From: an uncultured Nocardioides sp.
Lineage (GTDB): Bacteria; Actinomycetota; Actinomycetes; Propionibacteriales; Nocardioidaceae
Assembly (NCBI RefSeq): GCF_947488025.1
Contig: NZ_CANKYS010000006.1
Location: 1 to 64,000, forward strand
Reading direction: 5' to 3'
Length of the DNA stretch: 64,000 bases
Shown here: positions 28,856 to 36,944 of the stretch, piece by piece
Position numbering within the stretch: the first letter of the stretch is position 1
Layout of the letters: each line of letters starts with the position of its first letter
The notes under the pieces: generated by a model
What the model was told of the DNA's origin: nothing
The model's input: only the letters and a program-made list of their open reading frames with translations
Database searches by the model: none
Made by a program: the position numbers and the translations under genes

Positions 28856-29101
28856 ATGGACCCGACCGACCCCTACACCCAGCTCTCATCCGAAGCAGTC
28901 AGCATCATTGACCAGCTTGTCGACATTGCCCACGACGAGGGCAGCCCAGAGGCCGCTGCGATCGAGTGGTACATCCCAGATGAAGAGGCGCCGCTCGAAG
29001 CTCTCGAAGAACTGCAGACAGCGGGCATCTGCCGGCACTACCGCGAGAATGAATCGGTCATCGTCAGGTTCACTCCGAGCAGTAGGAGCCGATACGCCTG
29101 A
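28856..29101 (+). CDS. Small hypothetical protein
   Basis: 81 aa. ATG with a strong AAGGAGG at 28844-28850, which decides the start over a longer in-frame ATG at 28781. Acidic. The middle (LEALEELQTAGICRHYRENESVIVRFTP) looks like the end of a winged helix: a helix, then a short beta hairpin. It lacks a full helix-turn-helix, so a regulator is only one possibility. Less GC-rich than the backbone, consistent with transfer alongside the neighbouring gene and the integrase remnant. Confidence 0.65.
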   Translation: MDPTDPYTQLSSEAVSIIDQLVDIAHDEGSPEAAAIEWYIPDEEAPLEALEELQTAGICRHYRENESVIVRFTPSSRSRYA

Positions 29102-29265
29102 CCTCTCGCCTCGAGCTTCTCGCCAACGCCGGTGTAGCCGCGAGCCAGGCCGCATCGCCTTTGGCCCGCATCACCTGCGATCGTTGGATCGCGCTCCATG
29201 CGGATCCCTGCTCGGCGCGCAGCGAGCCCCCGACCCCCGCGGGCCGGTGCCGACGAGCTGAACGG

Positions 29266-30132
29266 TCAACCCGCGACGGCGCGGCGGAGGGGGCAAGCCC
29301 GCACGAAGTTCCAACAGACACTGGCGGCGAGGCCGGCGGTGGCCACGGTCGCGAGCGCCACAGGGGCGGCCCAGGACGGGCCCTGCTGGACCAGGACGAA
29401 GCCGCCCATGACCAGCACGAACCAGCCGAACGCCTTGCGCAGCTGGGTCTCCGGCACCTTGCCAGCCAGCCGACCGCCGATGACGCTGCCGACGATCGCG
29501 GCGGCAGTGACGCCCAGGACCAGTCCCCACGGCAGCTGCACAGCACTCAGGTAGCCGGCCAGCCCGGCGAAGGACTTCATCGCGATGACGAGCAGCGAGG
29601 TGCCGACGGCGACCGACATGGGCAGGCCGCCGAGCAGGACGAGCGCCGGTACGACGAGGAACCCGCCGCCAGCTCCGACCAGGCCGGTGGCCACGCCGAC
29701 CACGAGCCCGTCGAGCACGATCCGCTTGACGGGCAGCTCACTGTCCGCCGACGCGTGGGCCGGCGCCTTCCTGCGCCCGCGGAGCATCGCCAGCGAGGTG
29801 GCCACCATCATGATCGCGAACGCGATGAGCAGGACGTTGCCGGGCAGGTGTCCTCCGACAAGGCCCGCAGAGTAGGCGCCGACCATGCCGGCCAGGCCGA
29901 AGATCAGGCCGGTGCGCCACTTCACCCGCCCCTGGCGGGCATGGCTGACCATGCCCGCCAGAGAGGTCACGCCGACGACGAACAGCGACGACGCGATCGC
30001 GACCTTGGCGTCCAGCCCGGCGACGTACACCAGGAGCGGCACGGTCAGGATCGACCCGCCGCCGCCGAGCATCCCCAGCGAGATGCCGACGACGACGGCC
30101 AGCACCAGGATGACCGCCAAGGTGGCGGTCAT
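29266..30132 (-). CDS. TauE/SafE family sulfite/sulfur-anion exporter
   Basis: 288 aa, about eight membrane helices. Two repeats with glycine-rich motifs: GMLGGGGSILTVPLLVY near the N-terminus and GLVGAGGGFLVVPALVLLGG in the middle, typical of TauE/SafE. Such proteins export sulfite, thiosulfate or organosulfonates. It is the last gene of a minus-strand operon after a persulfide dioxygenase and a membrane rhodanese, overlapping the latter by 4 bp. The likely job is removing sulfite made by the dioxygenase. Confidence 0.88.
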   Translation of the reverse strand: MTATLAVILVLAVVVGISLGMLGGGGSILTVPLLVYVAGLDAKVAIASSLFVVGVTSLAGMVSHARQGRVKWRTGLIFGLAGMVGAYSAGLVGGHLPGNVLLIAFAIMMVATSLAMLRGRRKAPAHASADSELPVKRIVLDGLVVGVATGLVGAGGGFLVVPALVLLGGLPMSVAVGTSLLVIAMKSFAGLAGYLSAVQLPWGLVLGVTAAAIVGSVIGGRLAGKVPETQLRKAFGWFVLVMGGFVLVQQGPSWAAPVALATVATAGLAASVCWNFVRACPLRRAVAG

Positions 30133-30722
30133 GCCGCGTCGTCTCCGGCGAGCGCGGCGACGATCTCGTCGACGTCGCACGAGTCCGCGGTGCGGTTCCA
30201 CGGCATCTTGGACAGCGCCATGCCCATCGCGCAGGTGTTGGTCAGCGCCGCTCCGGTGAGGCCGGTGCCGATGGCGGCCGCGACCCACTTCATGCGGGGC
30301 ACGGCGGAGCTTGCGAGGACGCTACCGGCGACGATGGATCCGGCGACCAGGCGGACCTGGCGCTCGAGCTCCCAGGTCTGCTTGCCCCGGTTGACGGGAG
30401 CGCCGGTCTGCTGCCAGCTGACCATGCCGCCGTCGAGCACCCGGAGCCCCTGGAGGCCGGCCTCCCGCAGGGCCTGCTCGGCCTGCGAGGCCCGGGCTCC
30501 CGAACGGCACACCAGGACCACGTGCTCGTCGAGGTGGCGGCGCAGCTCGGCGCGGTGCTCCCGCAACGTGTCGAGGGGGACGTTGTAGGCGCCCGGGATG
30601 TGGGCGCTCTCGAACTCCGCCGGGGTCCGCACGTCCAGGACGCGCGGCGGCTCGGCGCTGGCCAGGGACTCCTGCAAGGTCTGGGCGTCGAGCGTGCGGA
30701 CCTCGGTAGCAGTGCTGGTCAT
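30129..30722 (-). CDS. Rhodanese with C-terminal membrane domain
   Basis: 197 aa. The N-terminal rhodanese domain (about 10-115) has the active loop CRSGARASQA, with the catalytic Cys in VLVCRSG. The C-terminal part has two hydrophobic stretches (LVAGSIVAGSVLASSAVP and WVAAAIGTGLTGAALTNTCAMG), a YgaP-like DUF2892 arrangement that places the sulfurtransferase at the membrane. It probably moves sulfane sulfur between thiols. Lies between the dioxygenase and TauE genes in one operon. Confidence 0.88.
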   Translation of the reverse strand: MTSTATEVRTLDAQTLQESLASAEPPRVLDVRTPAEFESAHIPGAYNVPLDTLREHRAELRRHLDEHVVLVCRSGARASQAEQALREAGLQGLRVLDGGMVSWQQTGAPVNRGKQTWELERQVRLVAGSIVAGSVLASSAVPRMKWVAAAIGTGLTGAALTNTCAMGMALSKMPWNRTADSCDVDEIVAALAGDDAA

Positions 30723-30767
30723 GTGAAGGGTGTCTCCTTGTGTGTGGGGGGGTGGGTGTCTGGGGGT

Positions 30768-32132
30768 TCAGACGAGGGCGAGCCCGGCGTGGCCGGCGCT
30801 CTCGTCGTACGAGTCGTCGATGGCGACCACGTCGTGACCGCGGGCGGCGAGGATGGAGGCGACCACGCTGGCGCGGTAGCCGCCGGCGCAGTGGATCCAC
30901 AGCTTCTGCCGCGGGATCGACTCGAGGTGGGCCAGGACGGCGTGGACGGGGACGTTGACCGCGCCGGCGATGTGGCCGGCGTCGAACTCCGCCGGGCGGC
31001 GCACGTCGAGGATCACGCGCTCGGCGTCGGGGTGGTGACGGATCTCATCGGCCAGCCCGGCGAAGTCGGTGACCGGGAACGTGCCCAGCGGTGCGCCTCC
31101 TGCCCAGTCCTCGGGCTTGCCGGTCGCCATCGCGGCCGGGTCCATGCCGATCCGGACCATCTCGCGCTGCGCCTCGGCCACCTGCTCCGGCGTCTCGCCG
31201 AGCAGCGTGATGGTCGCGTCGTAGGGCAGGACCCAGCCGAGGTAGGTGATGAACTGGCCGTCGATGCCGAAGTTCACGCTGCCGGTGAGGTGACCAGCGG
31301 CGAAGGTCGAACGGGTGCGCAGGTCGACCACCCACTCCCCGGCGTCGATGCGGCGGCGCAGCTCGGCCGGGTCGGCGAGCTCCGGGTCGGACAGGTCGGC
31401 CGCGCGCGGGCCGCCGGAGTTGGCCGGGCCCATCTGCCCGTAGTAGGCGGGGAACTCCTCGAGCCCCCCGAGCAGCTCCTCGACGTAGGCAGCCTCGTCC
31501 TTGGTCAGGGCCGGGTTCGACCGCTTCTCGTCGCCGATCGTGCTCGAGGACGCGTCGGACTGGGTGGCTGAGCAGAAGCTGCCGAAGCCGTGCGTCGGGA
31601 AGACCTCGGTCTCGTCGGGAAGCTCCTCGGCGAGGCGCTGGGCGGAGTGCCACTGCGCGTGGACCAGGGCGTCGGTGTGGTCCGGGCCGAGCAGGTCGGG
31701 GCGGCCGGTGGAGCCGTAGAGCAGGGACCCACCGGTGAACACGGCCACCGGCTCTCCGTCGGCGGAGAGCGCGAAGGACAGGTGGGTGTGGGTGTGGCCG
31801 GGCGTGTGGACCACGCGGACCCGCATGCGGTCCCCGACGGCGACGACGTCACCGTCGCGGACGGGAGTGCGCTCGAAGGCCACCGGGTCGTCGGCGTTGA
31901 CCAGGTAGGCCGCGCCGACCGCCTCGGCCAGTGCCAGCCCGCCGGTCACGTAGTCGTTGTGGATGTGGGTCTCGAGGACGTGCGTGATCGTCACGCCGGC
32001 CTCGTCAGCGACGGCCAGGACGCGGTCGAAGTCGCGCTGGGGATCGACGACGAAGGCGACGGATCCGTCGTGGGCCAGGTAGGTCCGGTCGCCCAGGCCG
32101 GGGGTGTCGATCGGAATGACGGTGGGGGTCAT
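30768..32132 (-). CDS. Persulfide dioxygenase-type metallo-beta-lactamase with two rhodanese domains
   Basis: 454 aa. The MBL domain (1-240) carries THIHNDYVTGG (metal ligands His56, His58, Asp60), TPGHTHTHLSF and PTHGFGSFC, the ETHE1/persulfide dioxygenase pattern. Two rhodanese-like domains follow. The first (about 260-350) has no Cys in its loop and looks inactive. The second has the loop CAGGYRASVV with an intact Cys. It oxidises glutathione- or other low-molecular-weight persulfide to sulfite. ATG with GAGGAGG upstream. First gene of a minus-strand operon, divergent from an ArsR-rhodanese regulator. Confidence 0.9.
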   Translation of the reverse strand: MTPTVIPIDTPGLGDRTYLAHDGSVAFVVDPQRDFDRVLAVADEAGVTITHVLETHIHNDYVTGGLALAEAVGAAYLVNADDPVAFERTPVRDGDVVAVGDRMRVRVVHTPGHTHTHLSFALSADGEPVAVFTGGSLLYGSTGRPDLLGPDHTDALVHAQWHSAQRLAEELPDETEVFPTHGFGSFCSATQSDASSSTIGDEKRSNPALTKDEAAYVEELLGGLEEFPAYYGQMGPANSGGPRAADLSDPELADPAELRRRIDAGEWVVDLRTRSTFAAGHLTGSVNFGIDGQFITYLGWVLPYDATITLLGETPEQVAEAQREMVRIGMDPAAMATGKPEDWAGGAPLGTFPVTDFAGLADEIRHHPDAERVILDVRRPAEFDAGHIAGAVNVPVHAVLAHLESIPRQKLWIHCAGGYRASVVASILAARGHDVVAIDDSYDESAGHAGLALV

Positions 32133-32154
32133 GGGTCCTCCTCGATGTCGGTTG

Positions 32155-32170
32155 ATACCCGGGGGGGTAT
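32155..32170. promoter_or_regulatory. CsoR/CstR-like palindromic operator
   Basis: ATACCC-GGGG-GGGTAT is a perfect inverted repeat of 6-bp A/T-then-C arms around a GC core. This AT-flanked GC-tract layout is typical of CsoR-family (copper CsoR, persulfide CstR) operators. It lies 22 bp before the dioxygenase ATG, so it would cover that promoter. No csoR/cstR gene is in the window. Confidence 0.5.
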
Positions 32171-32199
32171 GGATCGACCGTAACAACAGATCTACCGTT

Positions 32200-32217
32200 C
32201 TCCAAAGATCTTTGGAG
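32200..32217. promoter_or_regulatory. Perfect 18-bp palindrome at the ArsR-rhodanese start
   Basis: CTCCAAAGATCTTTGGAG is identical to its own reverse complement. Its right end contains the GGAGG that serves the regulator gene, so bound protein would block both transcription and the ribosome site. Position and symmetry make it the best candidate for the ArsR-rhodanese operator. Confidence 0.6.
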
Positions 32218-32219
32218 GA

Positions 32220-32891
32220 ATGGTGAACGAAGAGCGCAGGCACCACCTGTTCGACGAGCTCGCCGTGGTCGGCAAGGCCTTCGGCAGCCCCAAGCGGCTG
32301 GAGCTGGTCGAGCTGCTCGCGCAGGGTGAGCGGACGGTCGATGGGCTGGCTCGTGCCGCGGGCATGGGCATGAGCACGGTCTCGGCGCACCTGCAGGTGC
32401 TCAAGCTCGCCAACCTCGTCCGCACCCGGCGCGACGGCACCAAGGTGTTCTACCGGCTCGCCGGCGATGACGTCGCGCACCTGTACGCCGCGATGCGCAC
32501 CGTCGCTCGCGAACGTTCTGCCGACGTCAGCCAGGCCCTCGAGGCCTACCTCAACCTGCCCGGTTCGGACGAGGTGGGCCTGGTGACCCGCGAGGAGCTC
32601 GAGCGGATGCTCGCGGAGGGGGAGGTGACCCTGCTGGACGTGCGCCCACCCGAGGAATACCTCGCGGGCCACATCCCGGGTGCCCGTAACACACCGCTGG
32701 GCACGCTCGACTCCGAGCTCGCGGGGCTGCGACAGGCGCCGACGGTGGTGGCGTACTGCCGCGGCAGCTTCTGTGTCATGGCGCACGACGCCGTTCGTAT
32801 CCTGGGAGGGGCCGGTGTCGAGGCCCGGCGTCTGGAGGACGGGATGCTCGAGTGGCGCACCGCCGGACTCCCCGTCGAGGCGGGCGCGTGA
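32220..32891 (+). CDS. ArsR family regulator fused to a rhodanese domain
   Basis: 223 aa. An ArsR winged helix (about 12-90; MSTVSAHLQVLKLANLVRTRRDGTKVFYRL) is followed by a rhodanese domain (about 122-220) with loop YCRGSFCVMAHD. The only two cysteines in the protein are Cys180 and Cys185 in that loop. Probably senses persulfide or other reactive sulfur. ATG at 32220 is only 1 nt from GGAGG; the next codon, GTG at 32223, is better spaced and may be the true start. Divergent from the dioxygenase operon and coupled to the CPVC membrane gene. Confidence 0.9.
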   Translation: MVNEERRHHLFDELAVVGKAFGSPKRLELVELLAQGERTVDGLARAAGMGMSTVSAHLQVLKLANLVRTRRDGTKVFYRLAGDDVAHLYAAMRTVARERSADVSQALEAYLNLPGSDEVGLVTREELERMLAEGEVTLLDVRPPEEYLAGHIPGARNTPLGTLDSELAGLRQAPTVVAYCRGSFCVMAHDAVRILGGAGVEARRLEDGMLEWRTAGLPVEAGA

Positions 32892-33370
32892 TGACCGCTC
32901 CGTGGGCGGTCATGCTCACCTGGACCGCCCGGCGTTGGCTGGTCGCGCTTGCCGCTGCAGCTGCCTTCGCGCTGGTCGTCGCCGTTCCGACCGACCTGAT
33001 CGACACCCCTGTCTTCGGGCGCGAGGTGCCACCGACGTGGTGGGCCTGGCCGTCGCTGCTGGTGTCCTCGCTGCTCGGCGGGCTGCTGGTGGCGACCTAC
33101 GTGCGCGCTCCTACCCAGCCGGACCGACCTGCGAGTCGCCGAGGCGGCTGGGCCGGCGGCCTGCTCACCTACTTCGCCGTCGGCTGCCCGGTGTGCAACA
33201 AGCTCGTCCTCCTCGCCCTGGGCGGCGCCGGGGCGATGACCTGGTTCGAGCCGTTCCAGCCCGTCCTGCAGGCCGCTGCCGTCCTGCTCCTCCTCTGGGC
33301 GCTGCGCAGCCGGCTGCTCGGAGAGCTGTCCTGTCCCACCCCCGTGTCCGGAGACCCTGCACGTGCCTGA
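32891..33370 (+). CDS. Small membrane protein with CPVC motif
   Basis: 159 aa, three to four membrane helices (about 18-33, 55-70, 90-113, 122-138). GCPVCNK at 98-104 places a CxxC pair near the start of the third helix. Not recognised as a named family, but a CxxC in the membrane between a rhodanese regulator and DsbA/CcdA genes suggests a thiol carrier. It overlaps the regulator stop by 1 bp (4 bp if GTG at 32888 is used) and the DsbA-like gene by 8 bp, so the four genes are coupled. Confidence 0.78.
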   Translation: MTAPWAVMLTWTARRWLVALAAAAAFALVVAVPTDLIDTPVFGREVPPTWWAWPSLLVSSLLGGLLVATYVRAPTQPDRPASRRGGWAGGLLTYFAVGCPVCNKLVLLALGGAGAMTWFEPFQPVLQAAAVLLLLWALRSRLLGELSCPTPVSGDPARA

Positions 33371-34073
33371 GAAGCGCAAGACCCCCCTGCTCCCGCTCAT
33401 CGTGGCCGCAATCGCGGCACTCGTCCTCGGCGTCGTGCTGCTGCAGGGCGGCGACGAGCAGGAGGACTCACCCGTCGACGTGGCGCCGGCGTCTGCCTCG
33501 GCGGCTTCGCCGGAGTCCTGGGAGCAGCTGGTGCGCCGTGATGCCGACGACCCGATGGCGCTGGGCGAGCCCGACGCGCCGGTGGTGATGGTCGCCTACT
33601 CCGAGTTCCAGTGCCCGTTCTGCGGCAAGTTCGCCCGCGACACCGAGCCCGTCCTGGTGGAGAAGTTCGTCGAGGACGGCACGCTGCGCATCGAGTGGCG
33701 CGACTTCCCCTACCTCGGCGCGGAGTCGACCGTCGCTGCCCGCGGCGGACGAGCTGCGGCGGCGCAGGACCGGTTCTGGGAGTTCGAGGAGGCGATGTAC
33801 GCCGACCAGCTGCCGCCCAACAGCGGCGACCTCGACGAGGACTACCTCGTCTCGGTGGCCGAGGACATCGGTCTCGACGTGGACCGCTTCCGCGAGGACC
33901 TCGACTCCCCGGAAGCCGAGCGGGCCGTGCAGGACGACTTCGCCGAGGGCCAGGCCATCGGCGTGACCGGGACTCCCGCGTTCGTCATCAACGGTGTACC
34001 GGTGATCGGGGCACAACCCACCGAGGTCTTCGAGCGCACCATCGAGAAGGCGGCCGAGGAAGCGGGTCGATGA
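33363..34073 (+). CDS. DsbA family thiol-disulfide oxidoreductase
   Basis: 236 aa. One N-terminal membrane anchor (about 8-27), then a Ser/Ala linker and a DsbA-type thioredoxin domain. Active site CPFC at 84-87 and the cis-Pro loop GVTGTPAFVING near the C-terminus. Faces outside the membrane. The preceding CPVC protein and following CcdA could exchange electrons with it. GTG start, overlapping the upstream gene by 8 bp and the CcdA gene by 4 bp. Confidence 0.9.
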   Translation: MPEKRKTPLLPLIVAAIAALVLGVVLLQGGDEQEDSPVDVAPASASAASPESWEQLVRRDADDPMALGEPDAPVVMVAYSEFQCPFCGKFARDTEPVLVEKFVEDGTLRIEWRDFPYLGAESTVAARGGRAAAAQDRFWEFEEAMYADQLPPNSGDLDEDYLVSVAEDIGLDVDRFREDLDSPEAERAVQDDFAEGQAIGVTGTPAFVINGVPVIGAQPTEVFERTIEKAAEEAGR

Positions 34074-34939
34074 GCGAGGTCGGAGTCCTGGCCGCCTTCG
34101 CCGCCGGGATCCTGGCGCTGCTCTCGCCGTGCAGCGCGCTGCTGCTGCCGTCGTTCTTCGCCTACGCCTTTGCCAACCGCCGCGCGCTGCTGGCTCGCAC
34201 GGCCGTCTTCTACCTCGGCCTGCTGGTGACCCTCGTGCCGCTCGGCACGGGGGCGAGCGCTGCCTCGTCGCTGTTCTACGGGCACCGGCCGCTGCTGATC
34301 GCCGTCGCGGGATGGACGATCATCGGCCTGGGCATGCTCCAGCTGGTGGGTCGGGGCTTTGCCGTGCCGGGGGCGGCGCGCCTGCAGGCGGCCGTGTCGT
34401 CGCGTCGCGACGACGGGTGGCTGTCCACCCTGCTTCTGGGCGCGGTCTACGGACTCGCCGGCTTCTGCTCCGGTCCCGTGCTGGGCGCCATCCTCACCGT
34501 GGCGGCGACGCAGAGCTCCCCGTGGCAGGGCGGAACGCTACTGGCGGTCTACGCCCTCGGCATGGCCGCGCCGCTGTTCGTCCTGGCGGCGCTGTGGGAC
34601 CGATTCGACCTCGGCCGCCGGCGATGGCTGCGAGGGCGCACCCTGTCGTGGGGAGCCGTACGCCTGCACACCACATCGCTGCTCGCAGGTGTGCTCTTCA
34701 TCGTGGTCGGCGTGGTGTTCCTGCGCTACGACGGCACCGCCGGACTCACCGGGTCGCTGGGCATGGGGGACCTGACCGACCTCGAGTACGCCGCCCAGCG
34801 CGACATCACCGAGTGGGCCGCCCGGGTGCCGGCCTGGGTACCGCTGCTGAGCGTCGTGCTGATCGCCCTCGTCGTCGCATGGCGCCGGCGCGAATCCGTT
34901 GACGAGCCGGCCGAGAGGGAGACCGCCGACAAGCGCTGA
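34070..34939 (+). CDS. CcdA/DsbD-type transmembrane electron carrier
   Basis: 289 aa, about seven membrane helices. Two conserved cysteines sit as in CcdA: Cys21 in ALLSPCSALLLPSF and Cys133 in GLAGFCSGPVLGAI. CcdA passes electrons from cytosolic thioredoxin to thiol proteins outside the membrane. Compared with textbook CcdA the loop between the halves is longer and the C-terminus carries an extra helix and basic tail. It ends the regulator-CPVC-DsbA-CcdA operon. It could reduce the DsbA-like protein here, making it a reductase or isomerase. Confidence 0.86.
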   Translation: MSEVGVLAAFAAGILALLSPCSALLLPSFFAYAFANRRALLARTAVFYLGLLVTLVPLGTGASAASSLFYGHRPLLIAVAGWTIIGLGMLQLVGRGFAVPGAARLQAAVSSRRDDGWLSTLLLGAVYGLAGFCSGPVLGAILTVAATQSSPWQGGTLLAVYALGMAAPLFVLAALWDRFDLGRRRWLRGRTLSWGAVRLHTTSLLAGVLFIVVGVVFLRYDGTAGLTGSLGMGDLTDLEYAAQRDITEWAARVPAWVPLLSVVLIALVVAWRRRESVDEPAERETADKR

Positions 34940-35070
34940 GCAAGGCGAGACTCGACCAACTCGCGCCTGCAAGGGTGAGTTCTGGGATTGCAGCGGGGGA
35001 GCGGCGTCCCTCCGGAGCACCTACCCGGGGGCGGCGTTCGTTGGAGGTGGACCGGCACGGGGCGGCACCT

Positions 35071-35736
35071 TCACGTGAGGGGCGGAATGCCCGTGGAGAT
35101 CAGGTTCACCCCGAAGACCAGGAACAGGACCATCATCACCGCGTCGTTGTGGACGGCGAGCCAGTCCTTGGCCGAGTCGAGCTTCGTCCGGGCCGCCTCA
35201 CCGCCGAGGAGGTAGTAGACGACGGGACCTCCGATCGTGAGGCTCCCGACGACGACGAAGACGACCAGGGCGACCACTGCCTCAGAGGTCGGCAGCCCGA
35301 GCCCTGCCAGCGCCGCGCCGGCGCCCGCCGCCAGGAGAAGGTTCTTGGGGTTGACGCCAGCGAGCAGCACTCCGAGCGCAAGTGCCTTTCCCGGCGAGAA
35401 CGCGTCGATGCCAGCCATCCACTTGGGTCGTTCGGGCTCGACTCCCGGCGCGGGCCGGTGGCGCCAGCTGCGTGCAGCGAGGAACAGGAAGACCAGGCCG
35501 AACAGGACCTTCGACCAGGAGATCGCGTCGACGTCGGAGGTGTCGGACACGGCGTCGCCGGCCAGGTAGGCGACAGCGGAGACGGCGGCGAGCGCGACGG
35601 CCCACCCGATCAGGAACATCGGGCCGTTGACCTTCGCCCGGCCCGAGAAGAGCATCAGGATCACGGCGATGATCGGCACCGGGCTGATCGCGACGCCGAT
35701 CGCGAAGGTGAGGACTTCCGCAATACCTTCCGTCAT
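35071..35736 (-). CDS. GAP family (Sap/SfLAP) transporter
   Basis: 221 aa, about six membrane helices, LysE-like. It opens with TFAIGVAISPVPIIAVILMLFSGRAKVNGPMFLIGW and later has GVNPKNLLLAAGAG, features of the GAP/Sap family (PF11139). Family members are linked to export of sulfolipid or other lipids in mycobacteria, but most substrates are unknown. ATG at 35736 was selected; longer frames read through the antiporter gene in another phase. Follows the antiporter gene by 11 bp, probably in one operon. Confidence 0.82.
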   Translation of the reverse strand: MTEGIAEVLTFAIGVAISPVPIIAVILMLFSGRAKVNGPMFLIGWAVALAAVSAVAYLAGDAVSDTSDVDAISWSKVLFGLVFLFLAARSWRHRPAPGVEPERPKWMAGIDAFSPGKALALGVLLAGVNPKNLLLAAGAGAALAGLGLPTSEAVVALVVFVVVGSLTIGGPVVYYLLGGEAARTKLDSAKDWLAVHNDAVMMVLFLVFGVNLISTGIPPLT

Positions 35737-35747
35737 GGTCGACACCT

Positions 35748-36944
35748 TCACTTCGAGACGGGGGAGTGGGTGCGGCCATAACGTGCGGCCAGGGGGGCGG
35801 CGGTGAGCCCGTGGGCGACCACGCTGAGCAGCACCGCCACGCCGATCGCGGCAACTGCCTGGTCCACCTCCGGGCCGAGCTCCTCCAGCGCGAGCAGTGC
35901 GAACACGAGGGAAGCCAGGCCGCGGGGCCCGAACCAGCCGATGAAGAGGATCGTGCTGCGGTCGAAACCCGCTCCCAGGCACGCCACGGCGACCGGGAGC
36001 ATCCGGATGACGGTGAGGCTGAGCACGGCGTACAAAACCATCATCGGTGTGACGAGGTCGAGCATGACGGGCCCGGCGACCGCCCCGAACGCGAGCCACA
36101 CCAGGAGGGACACCAGGCCTGCCGACTGCTCCACGAACACGAGCTCGGCCGGACCGCGAGGCCCGGCCGCGGCCCCGAAGGCGAGCCCGCCGCAGAAGGC
36201 GGCGACGAATCCGTTGGCGTCCCCGGCGAGTGCTGCGGTGTAGGCGATCAGGGCCAGTGCCAGGACCGCGATGCCGGCGAAGTCCTCCGCGGCCCAGCCT
36301 CGCCCGCGGGCCCATCGGAGCGCGCGGCCACCGAGCAGGCCCACCACTCCGCCGACGACCGCGCCGGCGAGCAGCGACACCAGCGCCGTACCCAGACCGG
36401 AGGCACCGGCGAGCTCCTCCTCGGCCGCCACGGCCGCGATCGCGAGCATCACGACCGGCGTGGCAATGCCGTCGTTGAGGCCGCTCTCCACGGTGATCAG
36501 TCGACGGACACGGGCGGGCACCACCGGGTTGGTCACGACCGGGATCCCCAGGGCTGCGTCGGTCGGCGCGAGCGCCGCGGCGACGAGCAGCGCGCCCCAC
36601 ACGCCGGCGGCCGGGAAGAACCACCACGCGAGTCCCCAGCCCGCCAGCATGGTCAGCGGCAGCCCCACGGCGAGCAGCCGGACGTACGGGCCGAGGTCGT
36701 GGCGGAGCTCCTGCACCGGGACGCGGGCGGCGTCGGAGAACAACACCCACACCAACGTGATCTCGACCAGGATCTTCAACCCCTCGGGGCCCTCCGGTGA
36801 CTCGACGAGATCCAGGCCGGCCAGCAGCACACCGATGGCGACGAAGACGACCGGCGCGGTGAGGTCCGCGCGCTGCAGACGCGCCGACAGCGTGCCCCAC
36901 AGGAAGATCGAGCCGGCGATGACGAGGGCCACGGTCACGTCCAC
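35748..36944 (-). CDS. Cation/proton antiporter
   Basis: 398 aa, about 12 helices. The start was set at GTG 36944, which gives DVTVALVIAGSIFLWGTL as first helix and has a GAGG-like site about 9 nt upstream; the longer ORF adds an Arg/Pro/Gly-rich leader that does not look coding. CPA-type motifs are visible: AALAPTDAALG and the ESGLNDGIATP ion-site region, then FIGWFGPRGLASLVFALLAL. Probably exchanges Na+ or K+ for protons. Divergent from the arylsulfatase gene. Confidence 0.88.
   Translation of the reverse strand: MDVTVALVIAGSIFLWGTLSARLQRADLTAPVVFVAIGVLLAGLDLVESPEGPEGLKILVEITLVWVLFSDAARVPVQELRHDLGPYVRLLAVGLPLTMLAGWGLAWWFFPAAGVWGALLVAAALAPTDAALGIPVVTNPVVPARVRRLITVESGLNDGIATPVVMLAIAAVAAEEELAGASGLGTALVSLLAGAVVGGVVGLLGGRALRWARGRGWAAEDFAGIAVLALALIAYTAALAGDANGFVAAFCGGLAFGAAAGPRGPAELVFVEQSAGLVSLLVWLAFGAVAGPVMLDLVTPMMVLYAVLSLTVIRMLPVAVACLGAGFDRSTILFIGWFGPRGLASLVFALLALEELGPEVDQAVAAIGVAVLLSVVAHGLTAAPLAARYGRTHSPVSK

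Noticed and set aside
27735..34939. attR copy of the tRNA-Pro 3' end at the right side of the accessory block
   Set aside because: I did not find a matching repeat by eye, so the right end of the former element is not assigned.
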